From Oscillospiraceae bacterium (GTDB lineage Bacteria > Bacillota > Clostridia > Oscillospirales > Ruminococcaceae), in assembly GCA_017533485.1 (NCBI GenBank), contig JAFXIC010000039.1:1-34762 (forward strand): a DNA stretch of 34,762 nucleotides, written 5' to 3'. Of the stretch, positions 15,145 through 23,795 are shown piece after piece. The first letter of the stretch is position 1. Each line of letters opens with the position of its first letter. Position numbers and translations under genes: made by a program. The notes below the pieces were generated by a model. It saw only the letters and a program-made list of their open reading frames with translations. It did no database searches and was not told the DNA's origin.

Positions 15145-16704
15145 ATGAGATTTGATGATGGATACCATCCCACCGAACCCAATATTCCCGACAATCCGAA
15201 TGTCCAGCCGCCGACTTTTTCCGGCAGCCCCCAGCAGTCCGGCAGCTACTATTCCCCCCGCAGCGGTGAATCTTCCTCGGACTACCCCGGCTATGGCGGC
15301 ACGAGAAGCCCCTATTCCGGCGGAAGACCCAATGGTCCGAATCCTCCGGGCGGCGGAAATTATTATGACTCCGATCTGGACGGCGAACCGAAAAAGCCGC
15401 GTTCGCGTAAGTTCCTGAAAGCCATCGCAGTCTTTGCCTGTGTCGCGCTCATCGGCTATACCTCGATTCAGTGCTACCAGTTCGCCACCGAACATGAATC
15501 CATGCAGAAATTCTTCGGCGGAAAGGATGCATCCAAAATCTCCGAGGAACAGGCGGATTCGGACGGCAGCAAACAGACAAATGGAAATCAGACCTCGAAA
15601 ACTGCACAGAGCAACAGCTCGGTTGTTCCGCAGGACTGGATTCAGCTTGCAGCACGCGAGGGTGCAATGAATATTCCCGATATCGTCGATAAGGTCATGC
15701 CGTCGAGCGTCGGTGTTTCGGCAACCTTCGTCGCACAGACACAGAGCTTCCCGATGTGGGGATTTGGTGAGCCGCAGGTTTATGAAAAGGAAATGACCGG
15801 TACCGGTACCGGCGTTATCATGAGCAAGGACGGCTATATTATTACCAACGCACACGTTATCTTTGACCACGAGAGCCAGTATAAATGCGGCCTCGCAAAG
15901 GAAATTCAGGTTGTGCTGAACGAGGAATGCTACGAGGGCGAAACCCAGTTCGAAGCAGAAGTTGTCGGTTATGACTCAGAGGAAGATCTCGCGGTGCTGA
16001 AAATCAATACCGATCAGGAGCTTGTGCCGGCAGAATTCGGAAGCAGTGATGAGCTGCGGGTCGGCGAGCTGGTGATTGCGATCGGCAACCCGCTTGGATT
16101 TGACCTGTTCGGATCGGTATCGACCGGTATTGTGTCCGCGCTGAACCGTGAAATGACCATCAACGAGGTGACGATGCGCCTGATCCAGACCGATACCGCA
16201 ATCAATGCCGGAAATTCGGGCGGCCCGCTGATTAACAGCTTCGGTCAGGTTGTCGGCATCAATTCCGCGAAGCTCAGCAGCAGCTATTATGGCGAAGCAA
16301 GCGTCGAGGGTCTGTGCTTTGCGATTCCGATGACCCACGCAAAATCTGTGATTGACGACCTGATTACATTCGGTTTTGTACGCGGAAAGCCGCTGATTGG
16401 TATCGGCGGTCAGGACGTTACCGAATCGGTTTCCCAGGCATATGGACTGCCGATGGGAATTTACGTTCGTGAAGTCAACGAGGGTGGTGCCGCAGATCTC
16501 GCCGGAATTGAAGTCGGTGATATTATCATCGCGGTCAACGGTGAAACCGTCACAACCTATGAGGAACTCAACGCGATGAAGAGCCAGTTTAAGGCAGGCG
16601 ATACGATTACGCTCACGGTTACGAGAAACCAGCAGGATATTGATTTCTCGGTCGTCCTTCAGGAAAAACAGCCGGTCGAGGAGGATGCACAGGCACAGGG
16701 CTGA
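15145..16704 (+). CDS. Membrane-anchored HtrA/DegP-type serine protease with PDZ domain
   Basis: 519 aa. A cytoplasmic segment of about 85 residues rich in Pro, Gly, Ser and Tyr precedes one TM (about 92-112). The trypsin-like domain has the full triad: His237 in TNAHV, Asp281 in EEDLAVL and Ser358 in NAGNSGGPL. One PDZ domain follows (about 418-505), including GGAADLAGIEVGDIIIAVNG. HtrA proteases degrade or refold damaged proteins at the outer face of the membrane. ATG 15145 has AGAGGTG about 8 nt upstream. The disordered proline-rich N-terminus is longer than in the best-studied HtrAs but common in Firmicutes. It is monocistronic and convergent with the MATE gene. Confidence 0.95.
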   Translation: MRFDDGYHPTEPNIPDNPNVQPPTFSGSPQQSGSYYSPRSGESSSDYPGYGGTRSPYSGGRPNGPNPPGGGNYYDSDLDGEPKKPRSRKFLKAIAVFACVALIGYTSIQCYQFATEHESMQKFFGGKDASKISEEQADSDGSKQTNGNQTSKTAQSNSSVVPQDWIQLAAREGAMNIPDIVDKVMPSSVGVSATFVAQTQSFPMWGFGEPQVYEKEMTGTGTGVIMSKDGYIITNAHVIFDHESQYKCGLAKEIQVVLNEECYEGETQFEAEVVGYDSEEDLAVLKINTDQELVPAEFGSSDELRVGELVIAIGNPLGFDLFGSVSTGIVSALNREMTINEVTMRLIQTDTAINAGNSGGPLINSFGQVVGINSAKLSSSYYGEASVEGLCFAIPMTHAKSVIDDLITFGFVRGKPLIGIGGQDVTESVSQAYGLPMGIYVREVNEGGAADLAGIEVGDIIIAVNGETVTTYEELNAMKSQFKAGDTITLTVTRNQQDIDFSVVLQEKQPVEEDAQAQG

Positions 16705-16748
16705 TGTCTGCGGATCCCAGATCCCACCCCTCTTTGAGATTTTCAATC

Positions 16749-16791
16749 AAAAACCCCGTTTCGATGAGAAGAATCATCGGAACGGGGCTTT
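16749..16791. terminator. Bidirectional terminator between htrA and the MATE gene
   Basis: A 14-bp stem (16754-16767 with 16774-16787, one G-T) and 6-nt loop. It is flanked by five A on the left and CTTTTC on the right, so it can end transcripts from both convergent genes. Confidence 0.88.
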
Positions 16792-16815
16792 TCATGTGAA
16801 AAAGAGAAGATAGCA

Positions 16816-18189
16816 TTATCCGGCTTCTTCCGTCATTTCCTGTGGTGTTTTGAGATGGCGGCACCAGACATTCGCCCGATAAAAGGCATAGGAGAGTGCG
16901 GTACCGAGCATCCAGCTGACCGGCCATGCCAGCCAGATTCCGGTTGCGTCAAAGGATTTCCTCAGGATCGAAGCGAGGAATACGCGAAGAATCAGGTCAG
17001 CAAAGGTTGCGATCATAAAGTATTGCATACTGCCGCTTCCGCGAAGGATGCCGTCGGAGATTGTCTTAATACAGATAATCGCATAGAACGGGGATACAAT
17101 CCGAAGAAAGGTCATACCGGTATCGAGTGCAAGACGGCTGCTGTCGGCATTCATAAAGAGACGGAGGAGGCTTGTGCCGCAGAGGAGGTAGAGGGCGGTG
17201 AAAACGAGTCCCGTACCGCAGGCGAGAATGACATCGGCACGGAAGCCTTCGCGGACACGTTCGGGCTTTGCGGCACTCAGATTCTGACCGGTGAAGCTGG
17301 AGATTCCGCTTCCCATATTCGTAAAGCAGCTCACAACAAAGGTATTGAGTTTAATTGCCGCCGAATATCCGGCGATAACAGAAGAACCGAATGCGCTGAC
17401 ATACCGCTGGATCACAAGATTGCCGATAGAGATAAAGCTCTGCTGGAGGATGCTTGGGATAGCGATCGCGGCGATATCCCGGAAATCACGCCATGTAAAA
17501 CGGGAGATTGTACCCATCGGTTTCGGAATCGCACGAAGTCTGCGCCGCAGCATAATGAGCGCGAGGATACAAGCCGCCCCCTGTGCGATGAGGGTTGCGG
17601 CCGCACAGCCGGCAACGCCTTTTCCGAGCACCGGTACGAACAGGAAATCCAGTGCGATATTTCCGAGGGAGGAGAAGATCAGCAGGTAAAGCGGAGTTTT
17701 GCTGTCGCCGAGGCTGCTGAAAAGCCCCGTGATGACATTATAGAGATGGACGAAAACGAAGCCTGCGGTATAGATTTTCAGGTAGATTGTGCCGTCTGTA
17801 AAGATATTCTGCGGCGTGCTGACGAGCCGCATCAGCGGTTCTGCGGCAATCACGCCCAAAACGGACAGGAAAACGGAAAGGATGAGACCGCTGATGAGGG
17901 CGGTGGAGATACAGGAATGTACGCGCGGATAGGCTTTTGCACCATAAAGGCGAGCGAGAACGACACCGCAGCCGATTTGTGAGCCGATCGCAATCGCCAT
18001 AAACAGCATTGTAATCGGATAACTCGCACCAATCGCGGCGAGTGCATCTTCTCCGATATACGTACCTGCGATTGCACTGTCCGCGATATTATAGAGCTGC
18101 TGGAAGAAGACGCTGAGGAAGAGCGGCATCGTAAAGCGAATCAGTACACGTCCTGCTGACCCTTGGGTCAGGTCTTTTGGGGTAGCCAT
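16816..18189 (-). CDS. MATE family multidrug/sodium antiporter
   Basis: 457 aa with 12 predicted TM segments in two homologous halves. The N-terminal DLTQGSAGRVLIRFTMPLFLSVFFQQLYNIADSAIAG is the classic MatE opening, and the second half begins near the TWRDFRDIAAIAIPSILQQSFISIG segment. Such proteins export organic cations or other small molecules using an ion gradient; the substrate is not predictable. ATG 18189 has AAAGGAGC about 10 nt upstream. It lies 135 bp downstream of the DUF2238-like gene on the same strand with no clear terminator or promoter between, so co-transcription is possible. Confidence 0.94.
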   Translation of the reverse strand: MATPKDLTQGSAGRVLIRFTMPLFLSVFFQQLYNIADSAIAGTYIGEDALAAIGASYPITMLFMAIAIGSQIGCGVVLARLYGAKAYPRVHSCISTALISGLILSVFLSVLGVIAAEPLMRLVSTPQNIFTDGTIYLKIYTAGFVFVHLYNVITGLFSSLGDSKTPLYLLIFSSLGNIALDFLFVPVLGKGVAGCAAATLIAQGAACILALIMLRRRLRAIPKPMGTISRFTWRDFRDIAAIAIPSILQQSFISIGNLVIQRYVSAFGSSVIAGYSAAIKLNTFVVSCFTNMGSGISSFTGQNLSAAKPERVREGFRADVILACGTGLVFTALYLLCGTSLLRLFMNADSSRLALDTGMTFLRIVSPFYAIICIKTISDGILRGSGSMQYFMIATFADLILRVFLASILRKSFDATGIWLAWPVSWMLGTALSYAFYRANVWCRHLKTPQEMTEEAG

Positions 18190-18324
18190 TGATTTTCTGC
18201 TCCTTTATGGCAATACCATACAAAGCCGTCAGGCGGGATTTGTGCGGTGCTGCCTGATATATGTCATAAAGAAAACGGGTGGGAAACCGTAAGTTCTGTA
18301 CGGGAGGATGCGGGGGCGGGCGTG

Positions 18325-19131
18325 TCAGGGAGTGGAATGGGGCTTTGGGATACCGGAAGATTCCTCTCGGATGGTCGGGATAAATGCTGCGGCAATCGCA
18401 TTATTTCCGCGCCGCTTGACATAAAACCAGCCCGGTACAGAAAAAACTGCCGCACCGATAAAGTTTACGAAAAGATCCTTGATGGTATCGGTCAGCCCGA
18501 TATCGAGATAGCCGTCTATTACGAACGAGCTTCCGTCCGCAGTATATAATATGGATTGCGTGATATTGGTTACGGCAATCGGAAGATTTCCGTTTTTGCC
18601 ATTGAGCGCGACGGAGCGGAACTGATATATAATAGTATCCTTTTGCATATCCAGCGCAAAGAGATGGTCCATTCCGAATTCAAAAAATTCCCAGAGCGTC
18701 CCGATTGTCATCGAAAAACAGAATGCGGTAAAGGTAAGGAATGCAGGAGAAAGGCGGAATTTCATGCGTTTATTCTGACAGAGGAGATCCACCAGCGAGA
18801 AGCCGAATGCAGAAAAGACAAAGCCGTTGACCGTATGCAGCATCGTATCCCAGAAGCTGTATTTCATATAGTAGCATTCGATTTCACCGAGGATTTCCGC
18901 TGCGAAGATAAAGAGGAAGATTGTGATTTCAAGCCCCGTCGGCAAGGTAATCCGGAATTTTTTCTCGATGAAGCTTGGCGCGAGAAAGAGGATGAATGCG
19001 AGGATACAGACAAAAAAACTTTCCCAGAGCTTCTGGGATGCGGTTCGGATTGCAACAGTAATGACGGCGAGCTGAAGCACGCTTCGGATGATGAGTGCCG
19101 TGGGTATGGATTTCTTTGGGCGGCGGTTCAT
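18325..19131 (-). CDS. DUF2238-like integral membrane protein
   Basis: 268 aa from ATG 19131, which has AAGGGGAG nine nt upstream; a TTG 33 nt further back lacks a site. There are about six TM helices. Conserved-looking motifs are WDTMLHTVNGFVFSAFGF and TLWEFFEFGMD, which resemble the DUF2238 (YjdF-type membrane protein) family of unknown function; the assignment is by motif pattern only. A charged loop with a predicted non-membrane segment (about 175-225) lies between the last helices. The mRNA leader contains a full terminator (19251-19276), so expression is probably attenuated. Confidence 0.7.
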   Translation of the reverse strand: MNRRPKKSIPTALIIRSVLQLAVITVAIRTASQKLWESFFVCILAFILFLAPSFIEKKFRITLPTGLEITIFLFIFAAEILGEIECYYMKYSFWDTMLHTVNGFVFSAFGFSLVDLLCQNKRMKFRLSPAFLTFTAFCFSMTIGTLWEFFEFGMDHLFALDMQKDTIIYQFRSVALNGKNGNLPIAVTNITQSILYTADGSSFVIDGYLDIGLTDTIKDLFVNFIGAAVFSVPGWFYVKRRGNNAIAAAFIPTIREESSGIPKPHSTP

Positions 19132-19250
19132 ATGCACAGTCTCCCCTTCTTCCGGTCGGATCAAAATGTATCAGTCGGATGATAACATTGTATGCCGAAA
19201 GCGGAGAATTATGCCGAAAGCGGCGGACGGCGGAAGCGGCGTCAGAACAG

Positions 19251-19366
19251 AAAAAAAGCAGGGTACAAAACCCTGCTGCCAGAAAAAAGAAAACAAATCA
19301 TAGTGTGTAGAACAAAAGAAAGGAGACAACAAAACGAGTGAAAATAACATAACATTATTTATCACC
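19251..19366 (-). ncRNA. Candidate small RNA or attenuated leader upstream of the DUF2238-like gene
   Basis: A consensus promoter (19373-19401) would start a transcript near 19366. It begins with a hairpin (19338-19365, 10 bp with one bulge, 7-nt loop), runs through about 60 nt of unpaired, pyrimidine-rich RNA, and ends in a 7-bp GC-rich hairpin (19258-19276) followed by seven U (19251-19257). The single-stranded part contains UCUCCUUUC (19318-19326), complementary to a Shine-Dalgarno. The architecture is that of a trans-acting small RNA. Alternatively it is the terminated leader of the gene that starts 120 nt further on. No reading frame with a ribosome binding site is seen in it. Confidence 0.5.
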
Positions 19367-19372
19367 AAGCTT

Positions 19373-19401
19373 ATTATACATCAACTTGCCCGAATCGTCA
19401 A
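19373..19401 (-). promoter_or_regulatory. Promoter of the small RNA / DUF2238-like leader
   Basis: On the minus strand, -35 TTGACG (19396-19401), a 17-bp spacer and -10 TATAAT (19373-19378). Confidence 0.85.
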
Positions 19402-19523
19402 CCATTTTTTTCGATTTTCAAAACCAAAACCTGTATTTTCGTCAAATTGCACAACCAAACCGGCGAAATATGGCAGGGGTTTCGGTTGGAATTGGCATAC
19501 GCCCGCCGCAAGACAAAAACTTC

Positions 19524-19556
19524 CGCGTAAAATTCGCGTAAAAAACGTATAAATCA
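19524..19556 (+). repeat. Three 11-bp direct repeats upstream of the PFOR promoter
   Basis: CGCGTAAAATT (19524), CGCGTAAAAAA (19535) and the weaker CGTATAAATCA (19546) lie one helical turn apart and end one base before the -35 box. They could be binding sites of an activator or A-rich UP-like sequence; no known regulator motif is recognised. Confidence 0.45.
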
Positions 19557-19557
19557 C

Positions 19558-19586
19558 TTTACAAGCGTGTCGTTTTGTGTTATAAT
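19558..19586 (+). promoter_or_regulatory. Promoter of the pyruvate:ferredoxin oxidoreductase gene
   Basis: -35 TTTACA (19558-19563), a 17-bp spacer and -10 TATAAT (19581-19586). The leader is about 78 nt. Confidence 0.88.
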
Positions 19587-19670
19587 AGATTTGCGAAATT
19601 CTGCGCGGAGGGTGCTTGGTGCGCCTGCACGCGGATTCCCATATCATTTACTTCAAGGAGGAACATTCCT

Positions 19671-22600
19671 ATGGCAATCGTTCGTAAGAAGAAGACGATG
19701 GACGGAAACAATGCTGCTGCATATGTGTCCTACGCCTTCACGGAAGTCGCGGGCATCTACCCGATTACGCCTTCCAGCCCGATGGCTGACTACGTTGACC
19801 AGTGGTCCGCTCAGGGTCAGAAAAATATCTTCGGCACAACCGTTAAGGTCGAAGAAATGCAGTCCGAAGCCGGTGCTGCCGGTACCGTACACGGCTCTCT
19901 GAATGCCGGTGCGCTTACCACAACCTATACCGCTTCTCAGGGTCTGCTCCTGATGATTCCGAATATGTATAAAATCGCCGGCGAGCTTCTCCCGACTGTA
20001 TTCCATGTCTCTGCTCGCTGCGTTGCTTCCCACGCACTGAATATCTTCGGTGACCACTCCGACGTCTATGCCTGCCGTCAGACCGGTTTCGCAATGCTCG
20101 CAGAAACCAACCCGCAGGAAGTTATGGACCTCGCTGCTGTCGCACACCTCGCTTCCATTAAGAGCCGTGTACCGTTCATCAACTTCTTCGACGGCTTCCG
20201 CACCTCCCATGAGCTTCAGAAGATCCAGATCTGGGACTATGAAGATCTGAAGGAAATGTGCGATATGGACGCTGTAAAGGCATTCCGTCAGCGTGCACTC
20301 AATCCGGAGAATCCGACCATGCGCGGCTCCCACGAAAACGGAGATATCTTCTTCCAGCATCGTGAAGCCTGCAACTCCTACTACAATGCTGTACCGGCAA
20401 TCGTCGAGGAGTACATGGATAAGGTCAACGCAAAGCTTGGCACAAACTATAAGCTCTTCAACTACTACGGCGCAGAGGATGCTGACCGCGTGATCATCGC
20501 AATGGGCTCTATCTGTGACGTTGCAGAAGAAGTCATCGACTACATGAACGCAAACGGCGAAAAGGTTGGTCTCGTAAAGGTCCGTCTGTATCGTCCGTTC
20601 TCTGCCGAGAAGCTCATCGAGGCAATCCCTGCATCTGCAAAGAAGATTGCTGTTCTCGACAGAACAAAGGAACCCGGCGCACTCGGCGAACCGCTGTTCC
20701 TCGACGTTGTTGCCGCACTCGCTGCACAGGGCAAGTCTGATATTAAGGTTGTCGGCGGCCGCTATGGTCTCGGCTCCAAGGATACTCCCCCCGCAAGCGT
20801 ATTCGCAGTCTTTGATGAGCTCGCAAAGGATGCTCCGAAGGCTCAGTTCACCATCGGTATCAATGATGATGTAACCTGTCTCTCGCTCGAGGAGAAGGAA
20901 GCTCCGAATACTGCCGCAGAAGGCACGATCGAGTGCAAGTTCTGGGGTCTCGGCGGCGACGGCACCGTTGGCGCAAACAAGGACTCCATCAAGATTATCG
21001 GCGACCATACCGATAAGTTCGTTCAGGCTTACTTCCAGTATGACTCGAAGAAGACCGGCGGTATCACCATCTCCCACCTCCGTTTCGGTGATAAGCCCAT
21101 CAAGAGCCCGTACTACATCAATAAGGCTGACTTTGTTGCCTGCCATAACCCGTCTTACATCCTCAAGGGTTATAAGATGGTCAACGACGTAAAGCCGGGC
21201 GGCGTCTTCCTCATCAACTGCCAGTGGTCTGCGGATGAAATCGGCAACTACCTGAATGCTGAGACAAAGCGCTATATCGCAAAGAACAATGTCCAGCTCT
21301 ACCTCGTAAACGCAATCGACCTTGCTGCAAAGATCGGTCTCGGTAAGCGTACCAACACCGTTTTGCAGTCTGCATTCTTCTCGCTCTCCAAGGTGCTTCC
21401 TGAGGCTGAGGCAATCGGCTACATGAAGGAAAAGGCACAGAAGTTCATGAAGAAGGGTATCGAAATCGTTCAGATGAACGAGGCTGCAATTGATGCAGGT
21501 GCAACCGCATATGTGAAGGTTGACGTACCCGCTGACTGGGCAAATGCACAGGACGAGGCTTGCGAATGCAGCACCAAGGGTGCAGAAAAGCTCGTAAAGA
21601 TGGTAAACGGTATCATGAATCCTGTCGGCAAGATGGACGGCGATTCTCTGCCGGTATCCGCTTTCGTTGACCATGCTGACGGTACCTTCGAGCAGGGTGC
21701 TTCCGCATACGAAAAGCGCGGCGTCGCAGTTCTCGTTCCGGAATGGAATGCAGAATCCTGTGCAAAGTGTAACCGCTGTGCATTCGTCTGTCCGCACGCT
21801 ACCATCCGTCCGTTCGCACTCACCGAGGCTGAAGCAGCTGCTGCTCCGGAAGCAACCAAGATTGCACCGAAGCCGATCGTTAAGACCGAGTATAAGTACA
21901 CCCTCGCTGTTTCCGCAATGGACTGCATGGGCTGCGGCGTCTGTGTCGGCGTATGTCCGACCAACTCCCTGAAGATGGTTTCCAGAGAGTCCCAGGAAGC
22001 TCAGCAGGCTGTATTCGATTACTGTGTCGAAAAGGTTACCGAGAAGGCAGATGTCGCTACCGACGCTACCGTTATCAGCAGCCAGTATAAGAAGCCGCTG
22101 CTCGAGTTCTCCGGTTCCTGCGCAGGCTGTGCAGAAACCTCCTACGCTCGTCTCATCACGCAGCTCTTCGGCTCCAGAATGTATATCTCCAATGCAACCG
22201 GTTGTTCCTCTATCTGGGGCGGCCCGGCAGCTACTTCCCCCTATACCACCGATGCCAACGGCAGAGGTCCGGCATGGGCAAACTCCCTGTTCGAGGATAA
22301 CGCTGAGCACGGTCTGGGTATGTACCTCGGCCAGAAGGCAATCCGCGACAGACTCATCGAAAAGGTTCAGAATATCGCAAACTGTGAAGACGCATCCGCT
22401 GAGATGAAGGCTGCTGCACAGGCTTACCTCGATACTGTCAATGACGGTGCGAAGAATGGTGCCGCAACAGACGCTCTGGTTGCAGAAATCGCAAAGATTG
22501 CTGATAAGTGCGACGATTGCAGCGATATCTACGAGAACCGCAACTTCCTCTCCAAGAAGTCCGTATGGATCTTCGGCGGCGACGGTTGGGCATATGATAT

Positions 22601-23201
22601 CGGCTTCGGCGGTCTGGATCATGTTCTGGCTTCCGGCGAAGATGTCAATATCATGGTATTTGATACCGAGGTTTACTCCAACACCGGCGGACAGGCTTCC
22701 AAGTCCTCCAACATCGGTCAGGTTGCACAGTTTGCAGCTGCTGGTAAGGCAATTGCAAAGAAGCGTCTGGCTGACATCGCAATGAGCTATGGTTATATCT
22801 ATGTTGCACAGATCGCTATGGGTGCAGATATGAACCAGACCCTCAAGGCAATCAAGGAAGCAGAAGCATACAATGGCCCGTCCCTCATCATCGGTTATGC
22901 ACCGTGCGAGATGCACAGCATCAAGGGCGGTATGCAGAACTGCCAGGCTGAGATGAAGAAGGCAGTAGACTGCGGTTACTGGAACAACTTCCGTTATGAT
23001 CCGCGTCTGGCTGAGGCTGGAAAGAATCCGTTCCAGCTGGATTCCAAGGCTCCGACCGAGTCTTATCAGGACTTCATCATGGGTGAGGCACGTTATTCTG
23101 CACTGACACGTTCCTTCCCTGAGCGTGCAAAAGAGCTGTTCGCACAGGCAGAGGCTACTGCTGAGAAGCGTTATGCATATCTGGCTGAGCTTGCAAAATA
23201 A
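19671..23201 (+). CDS. nifJ: Pyruvate:ferredoxin (flavodoxin) oxidoreductase
   Basis: 1176 aa, the usual length of the single-chain enzyme. It oxidises pyruvate to acetyl-CoA and CO2, reducing ferredoxin, and is central to anaerobic sugar fermentation. In order: the N-terminal domain with GIYPITPSSPMADY; the middle domain; two 4Fe-4S motifs (C697, C700, C703, C707 and C752, C755, C758, C762); a cysteine-containing SCAGCAETSY segment; and the thiamine diphosphate domain with GDGWAYDIGFGGLDH and EVYSNTGGQASKSS. ATG 19671 has AAGGAGG nine nt upstream. Codon choice is markedly biased (AAG for Lys, CTC for Leu, few rare codons), as expected for a very highly expressed gene. That bias also leaves a long meaningless open frame on the opposite strand. 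Confidence 0.98.
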   Translation: MAIVRKKKTMDGNNAAAYVSYAFTEVAGIYPITPSSPMADYVDQWSAQGQKNIFGTTVKVEEMQSEAGAAGTVHGSLNAGALTTTYTASQGLLLMIPNMYKIAGELLPTVFHVSARCVASHALNIFGDHSDVYACRQTGFAMLAETNPQEVMDLAAVAHLASIKSRVPFINFFDGFRTSHELQKIQIWDYEDLKEMCDMDAVKAFRQRALNPENPTMRGSHENGDIFFQHREACNSYYNAVPAIVEEYMDKVNAKLGTNYKLFNYYGAEDADRVIIAMGSICDVAEEVIDYMNANGEKVGLVKVRLYRPFSAEKLIEAIPASAKKIAVLDRTKEPGALGEPLFLDVVAALAAQGKSDIKVVGGRYGLGSKDTPPASVFAVFDELAKDAPKAQFTIGINDDVTCLSLEEKEAPNTAAEGTIECKFWGLGGDGTVGANKDSIKIIGDHTDKFVQAYFQYDSKKTGGITISHLRFGDKPIKSPYYINKADFVACHNPSYILKGYKMVNDVKPGGVFLINCQWSADEIGNYLNAETKRYIAKNNVQLYLVNAIDLAAKIGLGKRTNTVLQSAFFSLSKVLPEAEAIGYMKEKAQKFMKKGIEIVQMNEAAIDAGATAYVKVDVPADWANAQDEACECSTKGAEKLVKMVNGIMNPVGKMDGDSLPVSAFVDHADGTFEQGASAYEKRGVAVLVPEWNAESCAKCNRCAFVCPHATIRPFALTEAEAAAAPEATKIAPKPIVKTEYKYTLAVSAMDCMGCGVCVGVCPTNSLKMVSRESQEAQQAVFDYCVEKVTEKADVATDATVISSQYKKPLLEFSGSCAGCAETSYARLITQLFGSRMYISNATGCSSIWGGPAATSPYTTDANGRGPAWANSLFEDNAEHGLGMYLGQKAIRDRLIEKVQNIANCEDASAEMKAAAQAYLDTVNDGAKNGAATDALVAEIAKIADKCDDCSDIYENRNFLSKKSVWIFGGDGWAYDIGFGGLDHVLASGEDVNIMVFDTEVYSNTGGQASKSSNIGQVAQFAAAGKAIAKKRLADIAMSYGYIYVAQIAMGADMNQTLKAIKEAEAYNGPSLIIGYAPCEMHSIKGGMQNCQAEMKKAVDCGYWNNFRYDPRLAEAGKNPFQLDSKAPTESYQDFIMGEARYSALTRSFPERAKELFAQAEATAEKRYAYLAELAK

Positions 23202-23220
23202 TTCTTTTTAGCTCTCATAA

Positions 23221-23256
23221 AAATCCCGTCCGCTTTCTGGTGGACGGGATTTTTTA
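23221..23256 (+). terminator. Terminator of the pyruvate:ferredoxin oxidoreductase gene
   Basis: An 11-bp perfect stem (23221-23231 with 23242-23252) and 10-nt loop, merging into a run of T. Confidence 0.93.
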
Positions 23257-23272
23257 TTCCGGTAAAAAGGAT

Positions 23273-23393
23273 GAAAGGGGCAAACCAAGGGCAAGGGGGA
23301 GTGTTCGAACACCGCTCTCACGTCTCCCCCTTAACCCTATGGTTTTCCCCTTTCAAACCCCTTTCCGTTACCCATCCCCCTCTAGAGGCGTGC
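23273..23393 (+). repeat. Modular palindromic repeat, copy 2 (partial)
   Basis: About 120 bp nearly identical to 1951-2064: the GGGGCAAACCAAGGGCAAGG module, the GTTCGA hairpin region (here GAAC-ACC-GCTC, with one mispair), and the C/T-rich block ending CCCATCCCCCTCT. The downstream 23-nt palindrome and GGGGC hairpin of copy 1 are missing, so the element is truncated. Positions 23394-23525 between this copy and the next repeat block hold no recognisable gene. Confidence 0.85.
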
Positions 23394-23525
23394 TCTTACG
23401 ATAAAAATGGTTGGAAAAATATGCGTGCTGATGATTTGTATGCTGTATTGGGTGCGGTGATTGTAAGTAAGTGCGTTCTGATAAGGTGTAGCATAAGAGA
23501 GGAGGGGATGAGGTGGAAGGGGGTA

Positions 23526-23598
23526 CAAGGGGGAAACCCTGAAGGGGAGGAGAGAATGCGCGGGAGCGCTCTTTCCTCCCCTATGGGTGTCCCCCTTG
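23526..23598. repeat. Large imperfect inverted repeat within the palindromic repeat cluster
   Basis: CAAGGGGG (23526-23533) pairs with 23591-23598, ACCC (23536-23539) with 23585-23588, and GGGGAGGA (23544-23551) with 23574-23581, giving a long stem with small internal loops. Its right arm and the sequence after it recur inverted at the end of the window (34734-34762), so it belongs to the same repeat family. Confidence 0.65.
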
Positions 23599-23788
23599 GT
23601 TATTTTCACGAATCTAAAAAGAGGAGGACGAAAGAAAGAGGAATGTTCGAGCAATGCTCTCACGTCTCCCCACATAACCACGGGCAATCAATTGCCTACT
23701 GTTTTTCCCCCTTGGTTGTTTTCACGAATCTAAAAAGAGGAGAACGAAAGAAAGAGGAATGTTCGAGCACCGCTCTCATATCTCCCCC
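23591..23788 (+). repeat. Tandem 81-bp units of the palindromic repeat
   Basis: Two direct units (23591-23671 and 23707-23788) each run from CCCCCTTGGTT through TTTTCACGAATCTAAAAAGA and GAATGTTCGAGC to a TCTCCCC end. Both keep the hairpin GAGC-NNN-GCTC while its loop differs (AAT at 23653-23655, ACC at 23769-23771; GCG in copy 1). A 14-bp palindrome GGCAATCAATTGCC lies in the 35-bp gap between units. An open frame of 186 codons across the region has no ribosome binding site and consists of repeat sequence. Confidence 0.8.
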
Positions 23789-23795
23789 TTGTCAT

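Noticed and set aside
16855-17982. A 375-codon frame antisense to the MATE gene
   Set aside because: The minus strand encodes a clear MATE transporter with a ribosome site; the plus-strand frame is charged and featureless.
19338-19352. A tiny plus-strand peptide after AAAGGAG at 19319-19325
   Set aside because: The GTG frame stops after four codons; the AAAGGAG is better explained as the complement of the pyrimidine seed of the minus-strand RNA.
19653-22916. A 1087-codon open frame antisense to the PFOR gene
   Set aside because: It is explained by the strong codon bias of PFOR, which removes stop codons from one antisense frame. It is rich in Cys, Leu and Val in a mirrored pattern and has no start signal of its own.
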